From Sordaria brevicollis (taxonomy: Eukaryota > Ascomycota > Sordariomycetes > Sordariales > Sordariaceae): 64,000 nt of DNA. Shown in pieces: positions 34,331 to 48,921 of this stretch. The notes beneath the pieces were generated by a model. It was not told the origin of the DNA. It searched no databases and saw only the letters and a program-made list of their open reading frames with translations. Positions within the stretch are counted from its first letter, which is position 1. Each line of letters begins with the position of its first letter. Made by a program: the position numbers and the translations under genes. The stretch is taken from NCBI GenBank assembly GCA_033439795.1, contig JAUTDP010000004.1:1488001-1552000 (forward strand), read 5' to 3'.

Positions 34331-37300
34331 ATTAATAATCTAATTGAAAATATTCTATTAAAATATAAGGAAATTATACGAAAGAAGGAAATTATTATTC
34401 GAATAGGAGGAAATTTATAATATTATAGCGATTTAAGAGCTAAATAAAAATTTAAACGAAGATATTTATTATCTATAGGGTAATAAATATATCGGGGTAA
34501 ATTATTTAGAAAAAGGGAAAGTAATTATTTATATAAATAAAAGATAAAACTTTAAGGATTTAAACTTCCGTATCGGAAAAGATTAGGCCTCTATAATATT
34601 TAAAAATTTAAAGGAATTATTAACCGTTTATTCGATTTATTCCCCTATTAAAATATATAAAATATTAAAATACGAATAAGGGTTTCCCCTCTTCGAATTC
34701 TTCGAAGAAAAACCTCCGGTAAGATATTAAATTATAATTATCGGAAATTTCAACCTTTATTATCCTAATTAGGATTTAGAAAATAGAACCAATTTAAAAG
34801 CCGAGAAATTCCTTATATAAATATAATAATAGCGTATATAATTCGTTACCCCTAAAGGGGAACCGACCCGTATAAATAACGTAATATAAGAAAAGAGAAA
34901 TAAAATAATTAATTATATATAAATAATATTAAAAATCGAAACCGAATATTAAAGGATATAACGGTACGAATAAATCGATTCGGATTATTATCTTTAGGAA
35001 ATTTAAATTTATACCGGAAGAAAGGTTAAAAAAATAGAAATAGAAGAAAATTATAATTAAAATTTAATAAATACGGAAAAAGTACGAAAAGCGGCGTTAT
35101 AACGGATTTTAATCCCGGCGAAGATCGATATAAAGGAAGAATTAAAATTTATATTCGATAAATTCGATAAAGAATTTATAAATATAGCGGAGGAATTCGT
35201 TTTATACCGGAAGAAAAATCGAGGGAAAAAAATAAAATAATAAATATTAGAATATAAAATAGCGATAAAAAATACGAAGTAAAAATAGTAAAAGTAATAT
35301 AGAGAAAGGATATTTTTAAATTAAATAGAATTCGTAGAAATATCGATAAAAAAAAAAAGGATTAACGCGAAAATTGAATAAATAATATAATAAGAAAGCG
35401 TTAAAAAAGCGTTAAAAAATTTAAATAAATTTTAAACCTTCGAAAAATAGGCCCGTACCTAAAGCTATTTATTAATAGACCCACTTAAATTTTTAATTTT
35501 CAAATAATACGAGGGAATAGAAGAAATCGAAAATTATAATAGTAAAGCGAATATTTTCGCCGAACGTTTCTTCCTAAAAGTAAATATCCTTATAAATTAT
35601 TTACCCAATTAAACCCTTCTACTAAATACTAGCGATTCGTTATTTATTAACGAATTAATTACTAAAGAAGATATTTAAAAGGTTTTATTTCGGATAATTC
35701 TAAATAAAATACCGGACGTTAATTAATATTCGAATAAATTTTTAAAAATTTGTAAGGAATTATTCTAAAAGGCTATAACCGTTTTCGCGGCTACGAATTT
35801 TCGTTTTGGGTATTTCTTATAGCGGTTTAAAAACGCGAAAGTAATTATTTTTAAAAAATTAAAAAAAACCGCTATATAATAAAAATTAACCGGCGTATAG
35901 AGGCCAATTTTACTATTAAATAACGTCGGGAAAATCTTCGAAGCGTTCGTCGTTAAAAGATTTATTTAAATTATAAAAGAATTTAACTTTTTACTAAAAA
36001 GTTAAATAAATAATCGGGTAAGCCGTTCGATTAAATTTATTATCCGTATTATTATAAATATTATATATACGGTTTAAAAATTCGAAACTATTATATCGTT
36101 AATATTCCTTAATTTTAAAAGTATATTCGATAAAGTTAATTATAAATAATTATTATATATTTTATAGGAAATACGATTTTTATAATAAATTTTCGAATAA
36201 ATAATAAATTTTATTAACGGATAAAGAAGTTCCTTTTTTTTTAACGACGAAATATCCGCTCCCTACGCTATAAAAGCCGGAGTATTTTAAGGCTCCCCCT
36301 TCTCCCTAATTCTTTTTATCCTCTTTATTATTTTATTATATTATAAATTAATTACGGTTAAAAATATAATTATAGTCGGCTTCGCCGATAATATTAATAT
36401 TATCGCCGTAGCGAAGATTATTAAAAAGAATTATAAAATACTTTAAACGGTATAAGAAATTTATTTTAAATAGGTAAGGGAGAGAAATATAAAATTCGAA
36501 GCGAATAAAACGGAATTAATATATTTTACGCGGATGAAGGCACTAAGAACGGAAATTTTCTAATTCGGGGATATTATATTTCAACCGATAGAATTAATAA
36601 AATTTTTAAGCGTTTAATTAAACCGTAAATTTAATTATCGAACTTATACGGAAATTATTAAAAAGAAAATAAAAATTTAAATAAATACGTTAATTTAATT
36701 AATTATAAAGATTTAAGGTTATTCTTTCGTTCGTACGAAGGAGATTTATATTAAATATATTCGAAATATAATTATATATAGAACTTTAGCCTTTTATTAG
36801 CCGATAAAAATATATAATAAACCCCGAAAAATAGTAATTAAATTAATTAAATATTAGACTAAATATTTAAAAATCGTTATTAAAGTATATAAAATTATAT
36901 TAATATAAAACCTTAAAATAGAAATTTTTTACCTACTATTCGACCTCTACTTTAATAAATAAGTAAGGGCTTTCGAAGAGAAATTCGCCCGTACGGACTA
37001 GGTTAAATTCGTCCGAAGAATAATAGTTTAAATAATTAATTATATTTAAATAAAACGAATAAAAAGTCGACTATTTATTAATAAACCGGAAAATAATACC
37101 GCTAAAATTAAATAAGCGGAAGAATAAATACCGACGGAGAATTTTATAATAATTATAACGGAATTGCCCCCGGAAATAGGCGTATTTATTTAACCGTTAT
37201 AACCGCTAGAACTTTTAACCTTCGATCGAAAAATATAATTAAAAAACGCTATAAAAAGAAAAAAATATTATATTATAATTATTAATTAATAATAACGGTA

Positions 37301-37800
37301 ATTAAATTAGGTTAACGGTATAAATTTATAATTATTAATTTTGACCCGAAATTTAACGATATTATAATAAAACGGTATATAATTAATTAAAAAAAGAAGA
37401 AGCGGAAAAGAACCTAATTTTCGGAAGATAATAAAGATTATTATCTATTAACGAAAGCGAAAAATTCCCTCTTCGTCTAAGCGAGAATAGAGGTAATCGG
37501 CTTTAAAACCTTCCTTTTTTAAAAGAAAATCCCTAATATCGATACCCTTATTTATTCGTACGGATTAGGACGGGAAACGTTCTACTATATTATATTCGAA
37601 TATTTTTAGATAATAAATACGTAATTCGTAATAATTAATTAGCCGTAAACGTAAAAATAATTCTAAATTTATTTAAATAATAGAATTAAAGCCGAAAAAA
37701 TCTTATTATAAATATTTCGGCTAGGACGATTAAATAAATACTACTTAATAATCGAATTAAAAAAGGAATAGTAAAACGAATTCGCTCGCTATTCTTAATT
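34331..37800 (+). pseudogene. LINE copy G ORF2
   Basis: This is a complete ORF2 region. The endonuclease box near 34742-34753 reads GNFN, and the reverse transcriptase catalytic box at 36381-36392 reads FADN. The C-terminal motif near 37550-37600 (L-x-RLGRET, then Y-x-I-x-F-E-Y) shows the C-x-C...H...C motif with C and H changed to Y. The frame ends about 37800 with ELKKE...NEFARYS. The H insertion follows within 65 bases and does not break ORF2. Confidence 0.75.
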
Positions 37801-37846
37801 TTCTTTTTTTCCTTTTCTTTTACTTTTATTTACTAATATATTAGAA

Positions 37847-37861
37847 CGAAGATAGGGGAAG
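37847..37861. repeat. TSD of LINE copy H (CGAAGATAGGGGAAG)
   Basis: A 15-bp duplication has its mate at 44831-44845. Confidence 0.9.
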
Positions 37862-39590
37862 TAAGATTCTTATTCCCTAGCTAAATCTATAGCGCTAATA
37901 TAGTATAGGGTTTATTTCCAATTCCCCGTAGGATAAAACTATAAGCGTTAAACGCCCCGGATAAAAACCCCGGCTATATTTCTCGGCGTAGACCTATTTA
38001 CGCCGCTTCTTCGGCGTTTTATAATCGCAATATATACCTACTACTAATGCGATTAATATCCGTCTTATCCCTTTTATTTACCGTTATATTAAAATATTAA
38101 ACCGCTCCGTCTTCCTAATCCGTTATCCTATCCCCTATTTATTATTATTTTCCGCCTTTTATTCTTCCGCCCGTTTATCCTTTTAATTACTATTAAATTT
38201 CCTAATTATTAAATTTTCTTTTATTCCTTCTATCCTTTTCCTTTTTTATTACGGTTACGTTTCTATTACGGTTTATATTAATATTAGGATTTCTTTCCTT
38301 TAAATATAAAAACCCCTTATCCCCCTGGGTTTTTTTAAATTTTTCCTTCTTTTAATAATAATAATCGATTCGAAATAATTACCTTCTATTAAAAATATAC
38401 CGAAACGTTCCGTAAAATAATAAAAACCTCCGACGAAAATAAAAGCGAAAATTTATCTCCCCTTCGCCCTTTTTCGTCGACTTTTATATTTAATATAATT
38501 AATACTAGTATTAAAATTAATTTCGAGCGTATTATTAAACGCTTTATTAATAATAAATTCTTCTATATATTGGAAAAAGGGTAAATCCTCCTTTTATTAT
38601 ATTTTATCCTTACGCTAATTTTTCCGAAATTATATCTATATTCCTCCGTATTTTATTTATACTTTTTAATTAATTAAAGCCTTTTTTTCCTTTTTAATTA
38701 TTTCGGGTTATAATATTTATATAGAAACCGTCGTTAAATTGATTTACTATATCCCTAATTACTTAAATAAATTATTATTTTTTATATTATTAACGTTTTT
38801 TATTCTAACCCGTCTTTAAATAAATTTAATTAAATTATTTAATATATTTTAATAATCTTATATTATATAATTAATATATTTCGCGGCTTTTACGATTTTT
38901 GTAATACCTTTTAAAAGAAGGTCGTTAATAAAAACCTAATTAGTAGCGAATTCCGCGATTATTTTATCCGCTTTTATATTATTATTAAAGAATTTACCGG
39001 CGTAATTCGCCTTCGTTTTATTAATAACGGCTTTACCAACACCCTTAAGTAATTTATTTATTATAAAAAGTAATTAGTTAATAATTATTTCTAAAAAGGT
39101 TATTGCGAATTCTTCTTTTTTAATAAGGATAATTTAATCGGCGGTTATATTCCTTTAAATAGTATCCCCTATAGTAATAATAATAATTTACCCCGTAATA
39201 ATAGTAGTAATTTACTTTATAATAATAGTAGTAGAATTCCCCCGAATAGTAGCGGTATTTGTATATTTTCCTATAATAACTCTTTAATAAAAATTAATTT
39301 ATTGGTTATTTATCCCCCCGGTCTTATTTTTACTAATAATAATTAATTCGCTTAATATTAATTTGTAATTAATATTATATACTAATATATTCGTTAATTT
39401 AACGAATAAAACCGTTTATTCGCCGATAATAATAAAATATTAAAGGCTTTAATTAATTATAAAAAGAAGTAATAATTAAATAAATTATCGTTTTCGCGGC
39501 TTAATAGATTTTTAATTAAATAAAAATCCTCCCCTATCTTCGTTCTAGCGTATTAATGAATAAAAGTGAAAGAAAAGGAAAAAAAGAAAA

Positions 39591-42500
39591 TTAAAAATAG
39601 TAAACGAATTCGTTTCGCCGCTCTTTTTTTAATTCGATTATTAAATGGTATTTATTTAATCGTTTTAATTAAAGTATTTATAATAGGATCCTTTCGGTTT
39701 TAGTTTTATTATTCAAATGAATTTAGAATTATTTTTACGTTTATAGCTAATTAATTATTATAAATTACGTATTTATTATCTAAAAATATTCGAACGTAAT
39801 ATAGTAAAACGTTTTTCGTCCTAATCCGTATAAATAAATAAGGGTATTAATATTGAAGATTCTCCTTTAGAAAAGGAAGGCCCTAAGGCCGATTACCTCC
39901 GTTTTTATTTAAATAAAGAGGGAGCTTTTCGCTTTCGTTAATAAATAATAATCTTTATCGTCCTTTGAAAATTAGATTTTCTTCCGTTTTTTCTTTTTTT
40001 AACCGATTATATACCGTTTTATTATAATATTATTAAATTTTAGGTCGAAATTAATAATTATAAATTTATACCGCCGATTTAATTTAATTATTATTATTGT
40101 TAATTAATAATTATAGCGTAATACCTATTTTCTTTTTGTAGTGTCCTCTAATTATATTTTTTAATCGAGGGTTAAAAATTCCGGTAATTATAATAATTAA
40201 ATGGGTACGTTTATTACTAGGGGTAATCTTACTATAATCGCTATAAATTTCTTTATTAGTGCTTATTCCTCTACTTATTTAATTTTAGTAGTACCGTTTT
40301 CTAATTTATTAATAAGTAATCGATTTTTTATTCGCCTTATTTAAATATAACTAATTATTTAGGTTATTATTCCTCGGATAAATTTAATTTAATTTGTACG
40401 GACGAATTTCTTTTCGAAAGCTTTTACCCGTTTATTAAAGTAAAAGTCGAATAGCGGGTAAAAAGTTTCTATTTTAAAGTTCCGTACCGGCGTAACCTTA
40501 TACGCCCCGGCGACGATTTTTAAGTATTTAATTTAATATTTAATTAATTTAATTATTATCCTTCGGAATTTATTATATATTTTTATTAGTTAATAGAAGG
40601 TTAAAGCTTTATATATAATTGCGCTTCGAATATATTTAATATAAATTTCCTTCGCGCGAACGAAGGAGTAACCCCAAATCTTTATAACTAATTAAGTTAG
40701 CGTATTTATTTAAATTTTTATTTTTTTTTTAATAACCTCTATATAGGTTCGATAATTAAATTTATAGTCTAATTAAACGCTTAAGAATTTTATTAATTCT
40801 ATTAATCGAAATATAATATCCCCGAATTAAAGAATTTCCGTTCTTAATACCCTCGTCCGTATAAAATATATTAATTTTATTTTATTCGCTTCGAATTTTA
40901 TACTTTTTTCCTTTATTTATTTGGAATAAATTTCTTATATTATTTAAAGTATTTTATAATTCTCCTTAATAATTTTCGCTATAACGACGATATTAATATC
41001 GTTAGTAAAGCCGATTGTAATTGTATTTTTAATTATAATTAATTTATAATATAATAGGGTAATAAAAAGGATAAAAAGAATTAAAGAAAGAGGGGAGCCT
41101 TAAAGTATTCTAACTTTTATAGCGTAAAGAGCGGATATTTTATCATCGAAGAAAAGGGAACTTCTTCGTCCGTTAATAAAATTTACTACCTATTCGAAAA
41201 TTTATCGTAAAAATTATATTTTTTATAGGGTATATAATAATTACTTATAATTAATTTTATCGAATACGCTTTTAAAATTAAAGAGTATTAGCGATATAAC
41301 GGCTCCGAATTTTTAAGCCGTATATATAATATCCGTAATAATATAAATAGTTAATTCGGTCGAATGGTTTGCCTAATTATTTATTTAGCCTTTTAGTAGG
41401 AAGTTAAACTTTTTTACAGTTTAGGTAAATTTTTTAGTAATAAACGTTTTAAAGATTTTCCCGACGTTATTTAATAGTAAAATTGGCTTTTACACGCCGG
41501 TTAGCTTTTATTATACGGCGGTTTTATTTAATTTTTTAAAAACGATTATTTTTACGTTCTTAAACCGCTATAAAAAATATTTAAAACGAAAATTCGTAGC
41601 CGCGAAAGCGGTTATAATTTTTCGGAATAATTCTTTATAAATCTTTAGAAATTTATTCGAATATTAATCGACGTTTAATATTTTATTCGGAGTTATTTAA
41701 AATAAAATTTTTTAAATATTTTCTTCAGTAATTAATTCGTTAATAAATAATAAATCGTTAATATTTAGGGGAAGGGTCTAATTAAGTAAATAATCCGTAA
41801 GGACGTTTATTTTCGGGAAGAAACGTTCGGCGAAAATATTCGCTTTACCGCTATAGTTTTCAATTTCTTCTATTCCCTTATATTATTTAAAAATTAGAAA
41901 TTTAGGTAGGTTTATTAATAAATAATTTTAGGTATAGGCTTATTTTTCGAAGGTTTAAAATTTATTTAAATTCTTCGACGCCCTTTTAATACCTTTTCGC
42001 TATATTATTTATTAAATTTTTACGTTAATCCTTCTTTTCTTTATTAATACTTCTATAAATTCTATTTAATTTAAAGATATTTTTTCCTTATATTATTTTT
42101 ATTATTTCTATTTCGCATTTTTTATCGCTATTTTATATTTTAATATTTATTATTTCGCTCTTTTCTTTCGACCTTTTTTTTAATATAAGGCGAATTTTTC
42201 TATTATATTTATAAATTCTCTATCCAAATTTATTAAATATAAATTCTAATTCCTTTTTCGTATCGATCTTTATTAGGACCGAAATCCGTTGTAACGTCGC
42301 CTTTCGTACTTTTTCCGTATTTATTAAATTCTAATTATAACCTTTTTTTATTTCTATTTTCCTAACCTTTCTTTCGGTATAAACTTAAATTTTTTAAAGA
42401 TAATAATCCGAATTAATTTATTCGTACTATTGCGCCCCTTAATATTCGGTTTCGATTTTTAATATTATTTATATATAATCGATTATTCTATTTTTTTCTT

Positions 42501-43061
42501 TTTATATTATATTATTTATATAGGTCGGCTCCCTTTTAAGGATAATAAGCCGTATACGCTATTATTATATTTATATAAAGAGTTTTTCGGCTTTTAAATT
42601 AATTTTATTCTTTAAATCCTAATTAGGATAATAGAAATTAAAAATTTTAACGGCTACGATTTAATATTTTGCCGGGGGTTTTTCTTTAAAGAATTCGAGG
42701 AGGGGAGACCCCTATTCGTATTCTAATATTTTATATATTTTAATAGGGGAATAAATCGAATAAACGGTTAATAACTCTTTTAAATTCTTAAACGTTATAG
42801 AAGCTTAATCCCTTTTAATATAGAAATTTAAATCCTTAAAATTCTATTTTTTATTTACGTAAATAACCGCCCTCCTTTTTTTTAAATAATTTACTTTAAT
42901 ATATTTACTATTTTATAAATAATAAATATTTTCGTTCAAATTCCTACCCGGCTTTTAAATCGCTATAATATTATAAATCTCCTCCTATTCGAATAGTAAT
43001 TTCCCTCTTTCGTACAATTTCCCTATATTCTAATAAAATATTTTCAATTAGATTATTAATT
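39591..43061 (-). pseudogene. LINE copy H ORF2
   Basis: This is a full ORF2 region. The endonuclease box near 42636-42650 reads KIFN, and the reverse transcriptase catalytic box near 41008-41024 reads FTND. Both are damaged. RIP stops are frequent. The C-terminal motif region is at about 39790-39850. Confidence 0.75.
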
Positions 43062-44686
43062 ACTCTATAAGGGCATATTTTCTAATTTTATAAATTAAAT
43101 AGGAATAGGAGTCTTTTTTTTTTAAATAGCCGGTTTAATAATAGTAATTAAATTAGCGCTATTTTGAGTACTTAAATTTTAAAAGTTTATAAATGCGTTT
43201 ATCGGGCTTTTAATTATTAATTTCGGTTTAATAGAAGGCCCGTTAATCTATTTATAGGTATAGCCTCTATTTCCGCTTTTAAACTCCTTTTTACGAATTA
43301 TAATAATATAAGCGGTAAAAAAGGTATTAAGGAGATTAATATCCCCGTTATCTTTTATTACCGCCGGCTTTAATATAATATTTTTTTAAAGTCCTTTTAA
43401 TACGTAAATAAGTATAACCTTTCGGTATATTTTATAATAGCCTTCGTAATAACTTTTTTAAAAATAGGGTATATCTTCTTTTTAAAGGCGTAATACCTAT
43501 ACTTTCTATACGGAGTGTAAAAAATTAGTAATTTATTTTCGTTAAACGGGTAATTTATTTCTTTAAAATAGTCCTTATTATATTTATTTTTATTATAGCG
43601 TTTATAAACGTTAATATTATAATAGAACTTCTTTAAATATTTTACGCCCTAATAAGTAAAATATTATTAAATATTAATTAAAGAAATAAACGGTTTGTAA
43701 ATATATGTACCGCCCTCTTAAAGGAAGAATCCTTTATAGAAGGCTTCGGCTACCTTTATAATTATAACCTTTATTATAAAAAATCCCCTATCTTCGCTAA
43801 TTCTTTTCTTCTATAAGTGTATTTTAATAATAAAAGCGGTTAGGTTCGTTTATTATATTTTATAAATAATATCCTCCATTTTTATATATTCGGCGATATT
43901 CGCTTAGGGGAACCTTTTAATAATTAATATAATAATATTTAAAAATACGAACGCTTTTTCGTTAAAGATTTTCTTAATTTAAATTTAATATTATTAATAT
44001 TATTTATATATAATATTATCGAATATAATTCTATAATTTCCGGTCGTAAATAATTTCGTAATAATTTGTATAATATTAGGGGTATTAATCTTTAAATTGC
44101 GAAATATTTTTTTAATTTAGGTTTTAATTTCTTTATTCGTTTACTTCGAATATTAAATATCGATTATAATATTTCGGATAAAGAAAATATAATTATAATT
44201 AACGGGGAATATCTTTAAGGGGGGGGTAATAATTATAATATATTAAGGGATAGACCTAATTTTAAAAAGAGCGTCTTTTATAATTCCAATTTATATCTTC
44301 GGCGCCTTTTTAACATTCTTCTATAATTTTTATAAAATCGTCTTCTTTAAATCGTCGAAATCCTTCCTAATAATAATTTAATCGTTATTAATTTTATTAA
44401 CTTCGGAACGTATTACCCTATTTTTCTTCGCGAGGATTTTTGTATATTCGTTAAATAATTTACGAATTTAATTGCAATTTTCGAACGAGATAGCGTTGTA
44501 ATCCGAAGATTTATTCGCTTTAGCGATAAATTTCTTTATAATTTCGTCGTCCTCTTACGTTTTTTCCGAAATTTTCGCAGCGCGCGCTATATTAAGGTTA
44601 TTATAAGCTAAAAATCCTATAAGCGGATTGTAAACGCTATTTTCGAATTTATAATTATTATTATTAATCGCTATCGGTAATAACGA
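43062..44686 (-). pseudogene. LINE copy H ORF1
   Basis: This is the gag-like ORF1 on the minus strand by alignment with copy C, with its zinc-knuckle region near 43580-43640. The 5' 140 bases (44687-44823) remain less mutated than the middle. Confidence 0.7.
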
Positions 44687-44845
44687 TATATCGTCGTCGC
44701 TATATTCGTTATAAAATATTATAAGGGACGTAAAAGACCCTCCTAAATCGATTCCCGTTATCGGTTTTCGTTTTAGAGCGCTCCTCGACTAGAAATCGGC
44801 GTTTCCGGTTCTAAAGCAATTTTGAATTTTCGAAGATAGGGGAAG

Positions 44846-46513
44846 ATTTCTATTTAATTAAGAATTTATCGGATTACGAAAGCGACGACCTATTTAATTA
44901 TTATTTTTTCTTACGATTAATTAAAGCTTTTAACATTTTATTATTATTAGCGAATAAATAATTTTATTTATCGAATTAACGAATATATTAGCGTATAATA
45001 TTAATTACGAATTAACGTTAAGTAAATTAATTATTATTAATAGGAATAAGACCAATAGGACGGATAACTAGTAAATTAATTTCTATTAGGGAATTACTAT
45101 AGGAGGGTATACGAATACCGCTATTATTCAGGGGAATTCTACTACTACCGCTACGAAGTAAATTATTATTATTACTATAGAGCAAACTATTATTATTATT
45201 GTAAAGGATATTATTTAAAGGAATATAACCGCCGATTAAATTATCCTTATTAGAAAGGAGGAATTCGTAATAACCTTTTTAAAAGTAATCGTTAACCGAT
45301 TACTTTCTATAGTAAGTAAATTACTTTAGGGTGCCGGTAAAGCCGTCGTTAATAAAACGAAGGCGAATCGCGTTAATAAATTCTTTAACGATAATATAAA
45401 AGCGGATAAAATAATCGCGAAATTCGTTATTAATCGAATTTTATTAACGACCTTCTCCTAAAAAGTATTATAAAAATCGTAAAAGCCGCGAAATATATTA
45501 ATTATATAATACGAAATTATTAAAATATATTAAGTAATTTAATTAAATTTATTTAAAAACGAATTAGAATAAAAAACGTTAATAATATAGAAAATAGTAA
45601 TTTATTCGGGTAATTAGGGATATAGTAGGTCGATTTAACGACGGCCTTTATATAAATATTGTAATTTAAGACGGCCGGGAAGGAAAAAAGGGCTTTAATT
45701 AATTAAAAAATATAAGCAAAATATAGGGGAATATAAATATAGCTTCGGAAAAATTAACGTAAGGATAAAACGTAATAGAGTAAAAATTCACCTTTTTTCC
45801 GGTATATAAAAGAATTTATTACTAATAAAGCGTTTAATAATATATTTAAAATTAATTTTAATATCGGTATTAACCGTACTAAATATAAGGGTTAGCGAAG
45901 GAAGGTAAAAGGGAAATAAATTCTTACCTTTATCCTTATTAAAAGTTTCTATTATTTTATAAAACGCTTTAATATATTTTTAATAGGGAATAATTATTTC
46001 GAATTAATTATTATTATTAAAGGAAAAAAAAGCTTAAAAAAACCTAAAGGGATAAAGGTTTTTATATTTAAAGGAGGGAAGTCTTTATATTAATATAAAT
46101 TATAATAAAAACGTAATTATAATAGGAGGAGGAAAAGGATAGAAGGAATAAAGGAAAATTTAACGGTTAGGAGGTTTAAAGGTAATTAGAAAGGTAAATG
46201 GGCGGGGGAATAGAAAGTAGAAAGCGGTAGTAAATAAAGGACGGGATAGCGGATTAAGAAAACGGAACGGTTTAATATTCTAACGTAATAATAAATAGAA
46301 AGGATAAAACGGATATTAATTGCATTAGTAGTAAATATATACTGCGATTATAAAATGCCGAAAAAGCGGCGCGGATAGGTCCGCGCTAGGAATTATAGCT
46401 AGGGTTTTTATCCGGGGCGCTTAACGTTTACGGTTTTATCCTACGGAGAATCGGAGATAAACTTTATATTATATTGGCGCTATAGATTTAGCTAGGGAAT
46501 AAGAATCTTACTT
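44846..46513 (+). other. LINE copy G 3' region, continued
   Basis: This is the long 3' region of copy G after the H insertion. It matches copy C 17027-18706. It includes the plus-frame segment near 45300-45510 that lacks non-RIP stops, the 8-bp-stem hairpin at 46368-46387 and the terminal block. Confidence 0.75.
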
Positions 46514-46526
46514 CTAAATACCCGAA

Positions 46527-48038
46527 TTTTAAAAATTCGTAAACGCGTTTATCGGGCTTTTAACCGCTAATTTCGGTCTAATAAAGGGTTTATTAATCCG
46601 TTTACGGGTATAACTTCTATTTCCACTTCTAAATTCCCTTTTACGAATAAGAATAATACGGACGGTAGGGGGGGTATTAAAGAAATCGATATCTTTATCA
46701 TCCTTTACCACTACCGGTTCTAATATAATACTTCTTTCGGAGTCCTTTTAATATATAAATAAACGTAACCTCTTAATATACTTTATAGTAGCCTTCGTAA
46801 TAATTTTCTTAAAAATAAGGTATACCTTCTTTTTGAAAGCGTAATACCTATACTTTTTATATAAAATATAAAAAATTAATAATTTATCCTTATTAAATAG
46901 GTAATTCGTTTCTCTAAAATAGTCCCTATTGTATTTATTTTTATTATAACGTTTATAAATATTAATATTATAATAAAATTTCCCTAAATATCCTACGCCC
47001 TAATAAATAAAATATTATTAAATATTAACCGAAGAAATAAACGGTTCGTAAATATATATACCGCCTTCCTAAAAGAAGAATCCTTTATAAAGAATTTTAA
47101 TTACTTTTATAATTATAACCTCTATTATAAGGAAACCTTTATTTTCGTTAATTCTCTTCTTCTATAAGCGTACTTTAATATTGAAAACGGTCGGATTTAT
47201 TTATTATATTTTATAAATAATATCCTCCATCCTTATATACTTAGCGATACTCGCTTAAAGGAACCCTTTAACGATTAATATAATAATATTTAAAAATATA
47301 AATACTTTTTCGCTAAAGATTTTCTTAACCTAAATTTAATATTATTAATATTATTCGTATATAACGTTATTAAATATAATTTTATAATTTCTAGTCGTAA
47401 ATAATCTCGTAATAATTCGTATAATATTAAAAGTATTAATTTTCAAATTACGAAGTATCTTTTCAATTTAAATTTTAATTTCTTTATTCGTCCGCTTCGA
47501 ATATTAAATATCGATTATAATACTTCGAATAAAAAAAGTACGGTCGTAATTAATAAGGAATATCTTCGGGGGGGGGGTAATAATCGTAATATATTAAAAG
47601 ATAAACCTAATTTTAGGAAGAATATCCTTTATAATTCCGGCCTATATTTTCGGCGCTTTTTTAATATTCTTCTATAATTCCTATAAAATTATCTTCTTTA
47701 AATTGTCGAAATTCTTCCTAATAATAATTTAATTATTATTAATTTTATTAACTTCGGAGTATATTACCCTACTTTTCTTCGCGAAGATTTTTGTATATTT
47801 ATTAAATAATTTACGAATTTAATTATAATCCTTAAACGAAACGGCGTCGTAGTCCGAAAATTTATTCGCTTTAGTAATAAATTTTTTTATAATTTCGTTA
47901 TCTTCCTACGTTTTTTCTAAAATCTTCGTAACGCGCGTTATATTAGGGTTATTATAAATTAAGAATTTTACAAACGGGTTATAAACGCTATTTTCGAATC
48001 TACAATTACCGTTATTAATCGCTATTAGTAGTAATAAT
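46527..48038 (-). pseudogene. LINE copy F ORF1, main part
   Basis: This is the gag-like ORF1 from near its start (48038) to the G insertion. One 60-codon piece at 46529-46711 happens to remain open with an ATG; it is the ORF1 C-terminal region (KDDKDIDFFNTPPTV then a K/R-rich stretch), not a separate gene. The zinc-knuckle region lies near 46930-46990. Confidence 0.75.
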
Positions 48039-48870
48039 ATATCGTCGTCGCTATATTCGTTGCGGGATATTATAGGGGACGTAAAAGACCCTCTTAAATC
48101 GATTCCCGTTATTAGTTTTCGTTTTGGAGCGCTCCTCGATTAGAAATCGGCGTTTCCGGTTCTAAAGCAGTTTTTATATAAATATACTATTTATCCTTTA
48201 TATCCAAATAATGTCCTAATTAACCTAGACTAATTTTTATTAATAATTATAGCCGCTACGGTCGTTAAACTTCGATATATCGATAATATAAATCTTATTT
48301 ATTAATATAGCCGGCAAATTAATAATTAAAGTCTTACTAATTTCTTCGATAATTAATAGTTCTAATATAGTGTCCGTATAATTTATCGGCTTAACTTTAA
48401 TTAATATAAGAAAAATTCAACGCTCGTTATACTTCTTCTATTTATATATAAAGATATAATCGATATAGCCGATACTATTCCTATCGTCGTCGTCGCCGGG
48501 TATAGGGCCGGGTGCGCCGGAGCGGCTAAACCGAATATAATTACCAATTTCGAAAATATAACATTGGAGGGTATTATATATAAATTAGATATAGGCCTTT
48601 ATTAATTATCTATCCGGTTTCGTAAATTAAGAGTATTCGGACGTATTTAAATATATTTATAGGCGTAAATATAATAATAATATATATCGATTTGTAATTT
48701 ATTATATATACGTAGAAATATATTATATTAGCGTTGAAGCCTATTATATAGACTATATTTATACGTTATATTGAACGCTCCGTTTAGATTTTAGGAGTAA
48801 TATATTTATTTAAATCCCGCTAACGTTGTTTACTAGCTAGTTCGGAAAGTTCGGTATCTTTATATAAATA

Positions 48871-48921
48871 TAGGGAAGATATAGGTATAGGGAGGATATA
48901 GGTATAGGGAGGATATAGGAC
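48871..48921 (+). repeat. 17-bp tandem repeat, three units
   Basis: The units are TAGGGAAGATATAGGTA, then two with GAGG in place of GAAG, starting at 48871, 48888 and 48905. It lies inside the transposase-like pseudogene. Seventeen is not a multiple of three, so the expansion would shift the frame. Confidence 0.85.

Larger units (their letters stand above)
37862..44830 (-). mobile_element. LINE copy H, full length, uninterrupted
   Basis: This minus-strand copy of about 6.97 kb lies inside the 3' region of copy G. The 3' end is TAAGATTCTTATTCC at 37862 and the 5' end CTAAAGCAATTTT at about 44823. It is followed by seven extra bases, GAATTTT (44824-44830), before the TSD. The 3' hairpin (37985-38004) has changed in both arms from CG to TA and can still pair. 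Confidence 0.9.
32543..46513 (+). mobile_element. LINE copy G, full length, carrying nested H
   Basis: The pieces are 32543-37861 and 44846-46513. The 5' end proper is AAACTGCTTTAGAACCGG at 32569. It is preceded by 26 bases (32543-32568) that belong neither to the family's 5' end nor to the target. The 3' end (GAATAAGAATCTTACTT) is at 46513. It is inserted in opposite orientation in ORF1 of copy F and interrupted by H just after the end of ORF2. Confidence 0.9.
27222..48175 (-). mobile_element. LINE copy F, full length, carrying nested G and H
   Basis: The visible pieces are 27222-32542 and 46527-48175, together about 6970 bp, the same length as copy C. The 3' end is at 27222 (AAATAAGATTCTTATTCC) and the 5' end at 48175 (CTAAAGCAGTTTT). 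It is cut near the ORF1/ORF2 boundary by copy G. It is flanked by a 14-bp TSD in older, non-LINE DNA. Confidence 0.9.

Noticed and set aside
46529..46711. 60-codon minus-strand open frame with ATG
   Set aside because: It is real former coding sequence, but only a piece of LINE ORF1 of copy F that escaped stops. It is not a separate gene.
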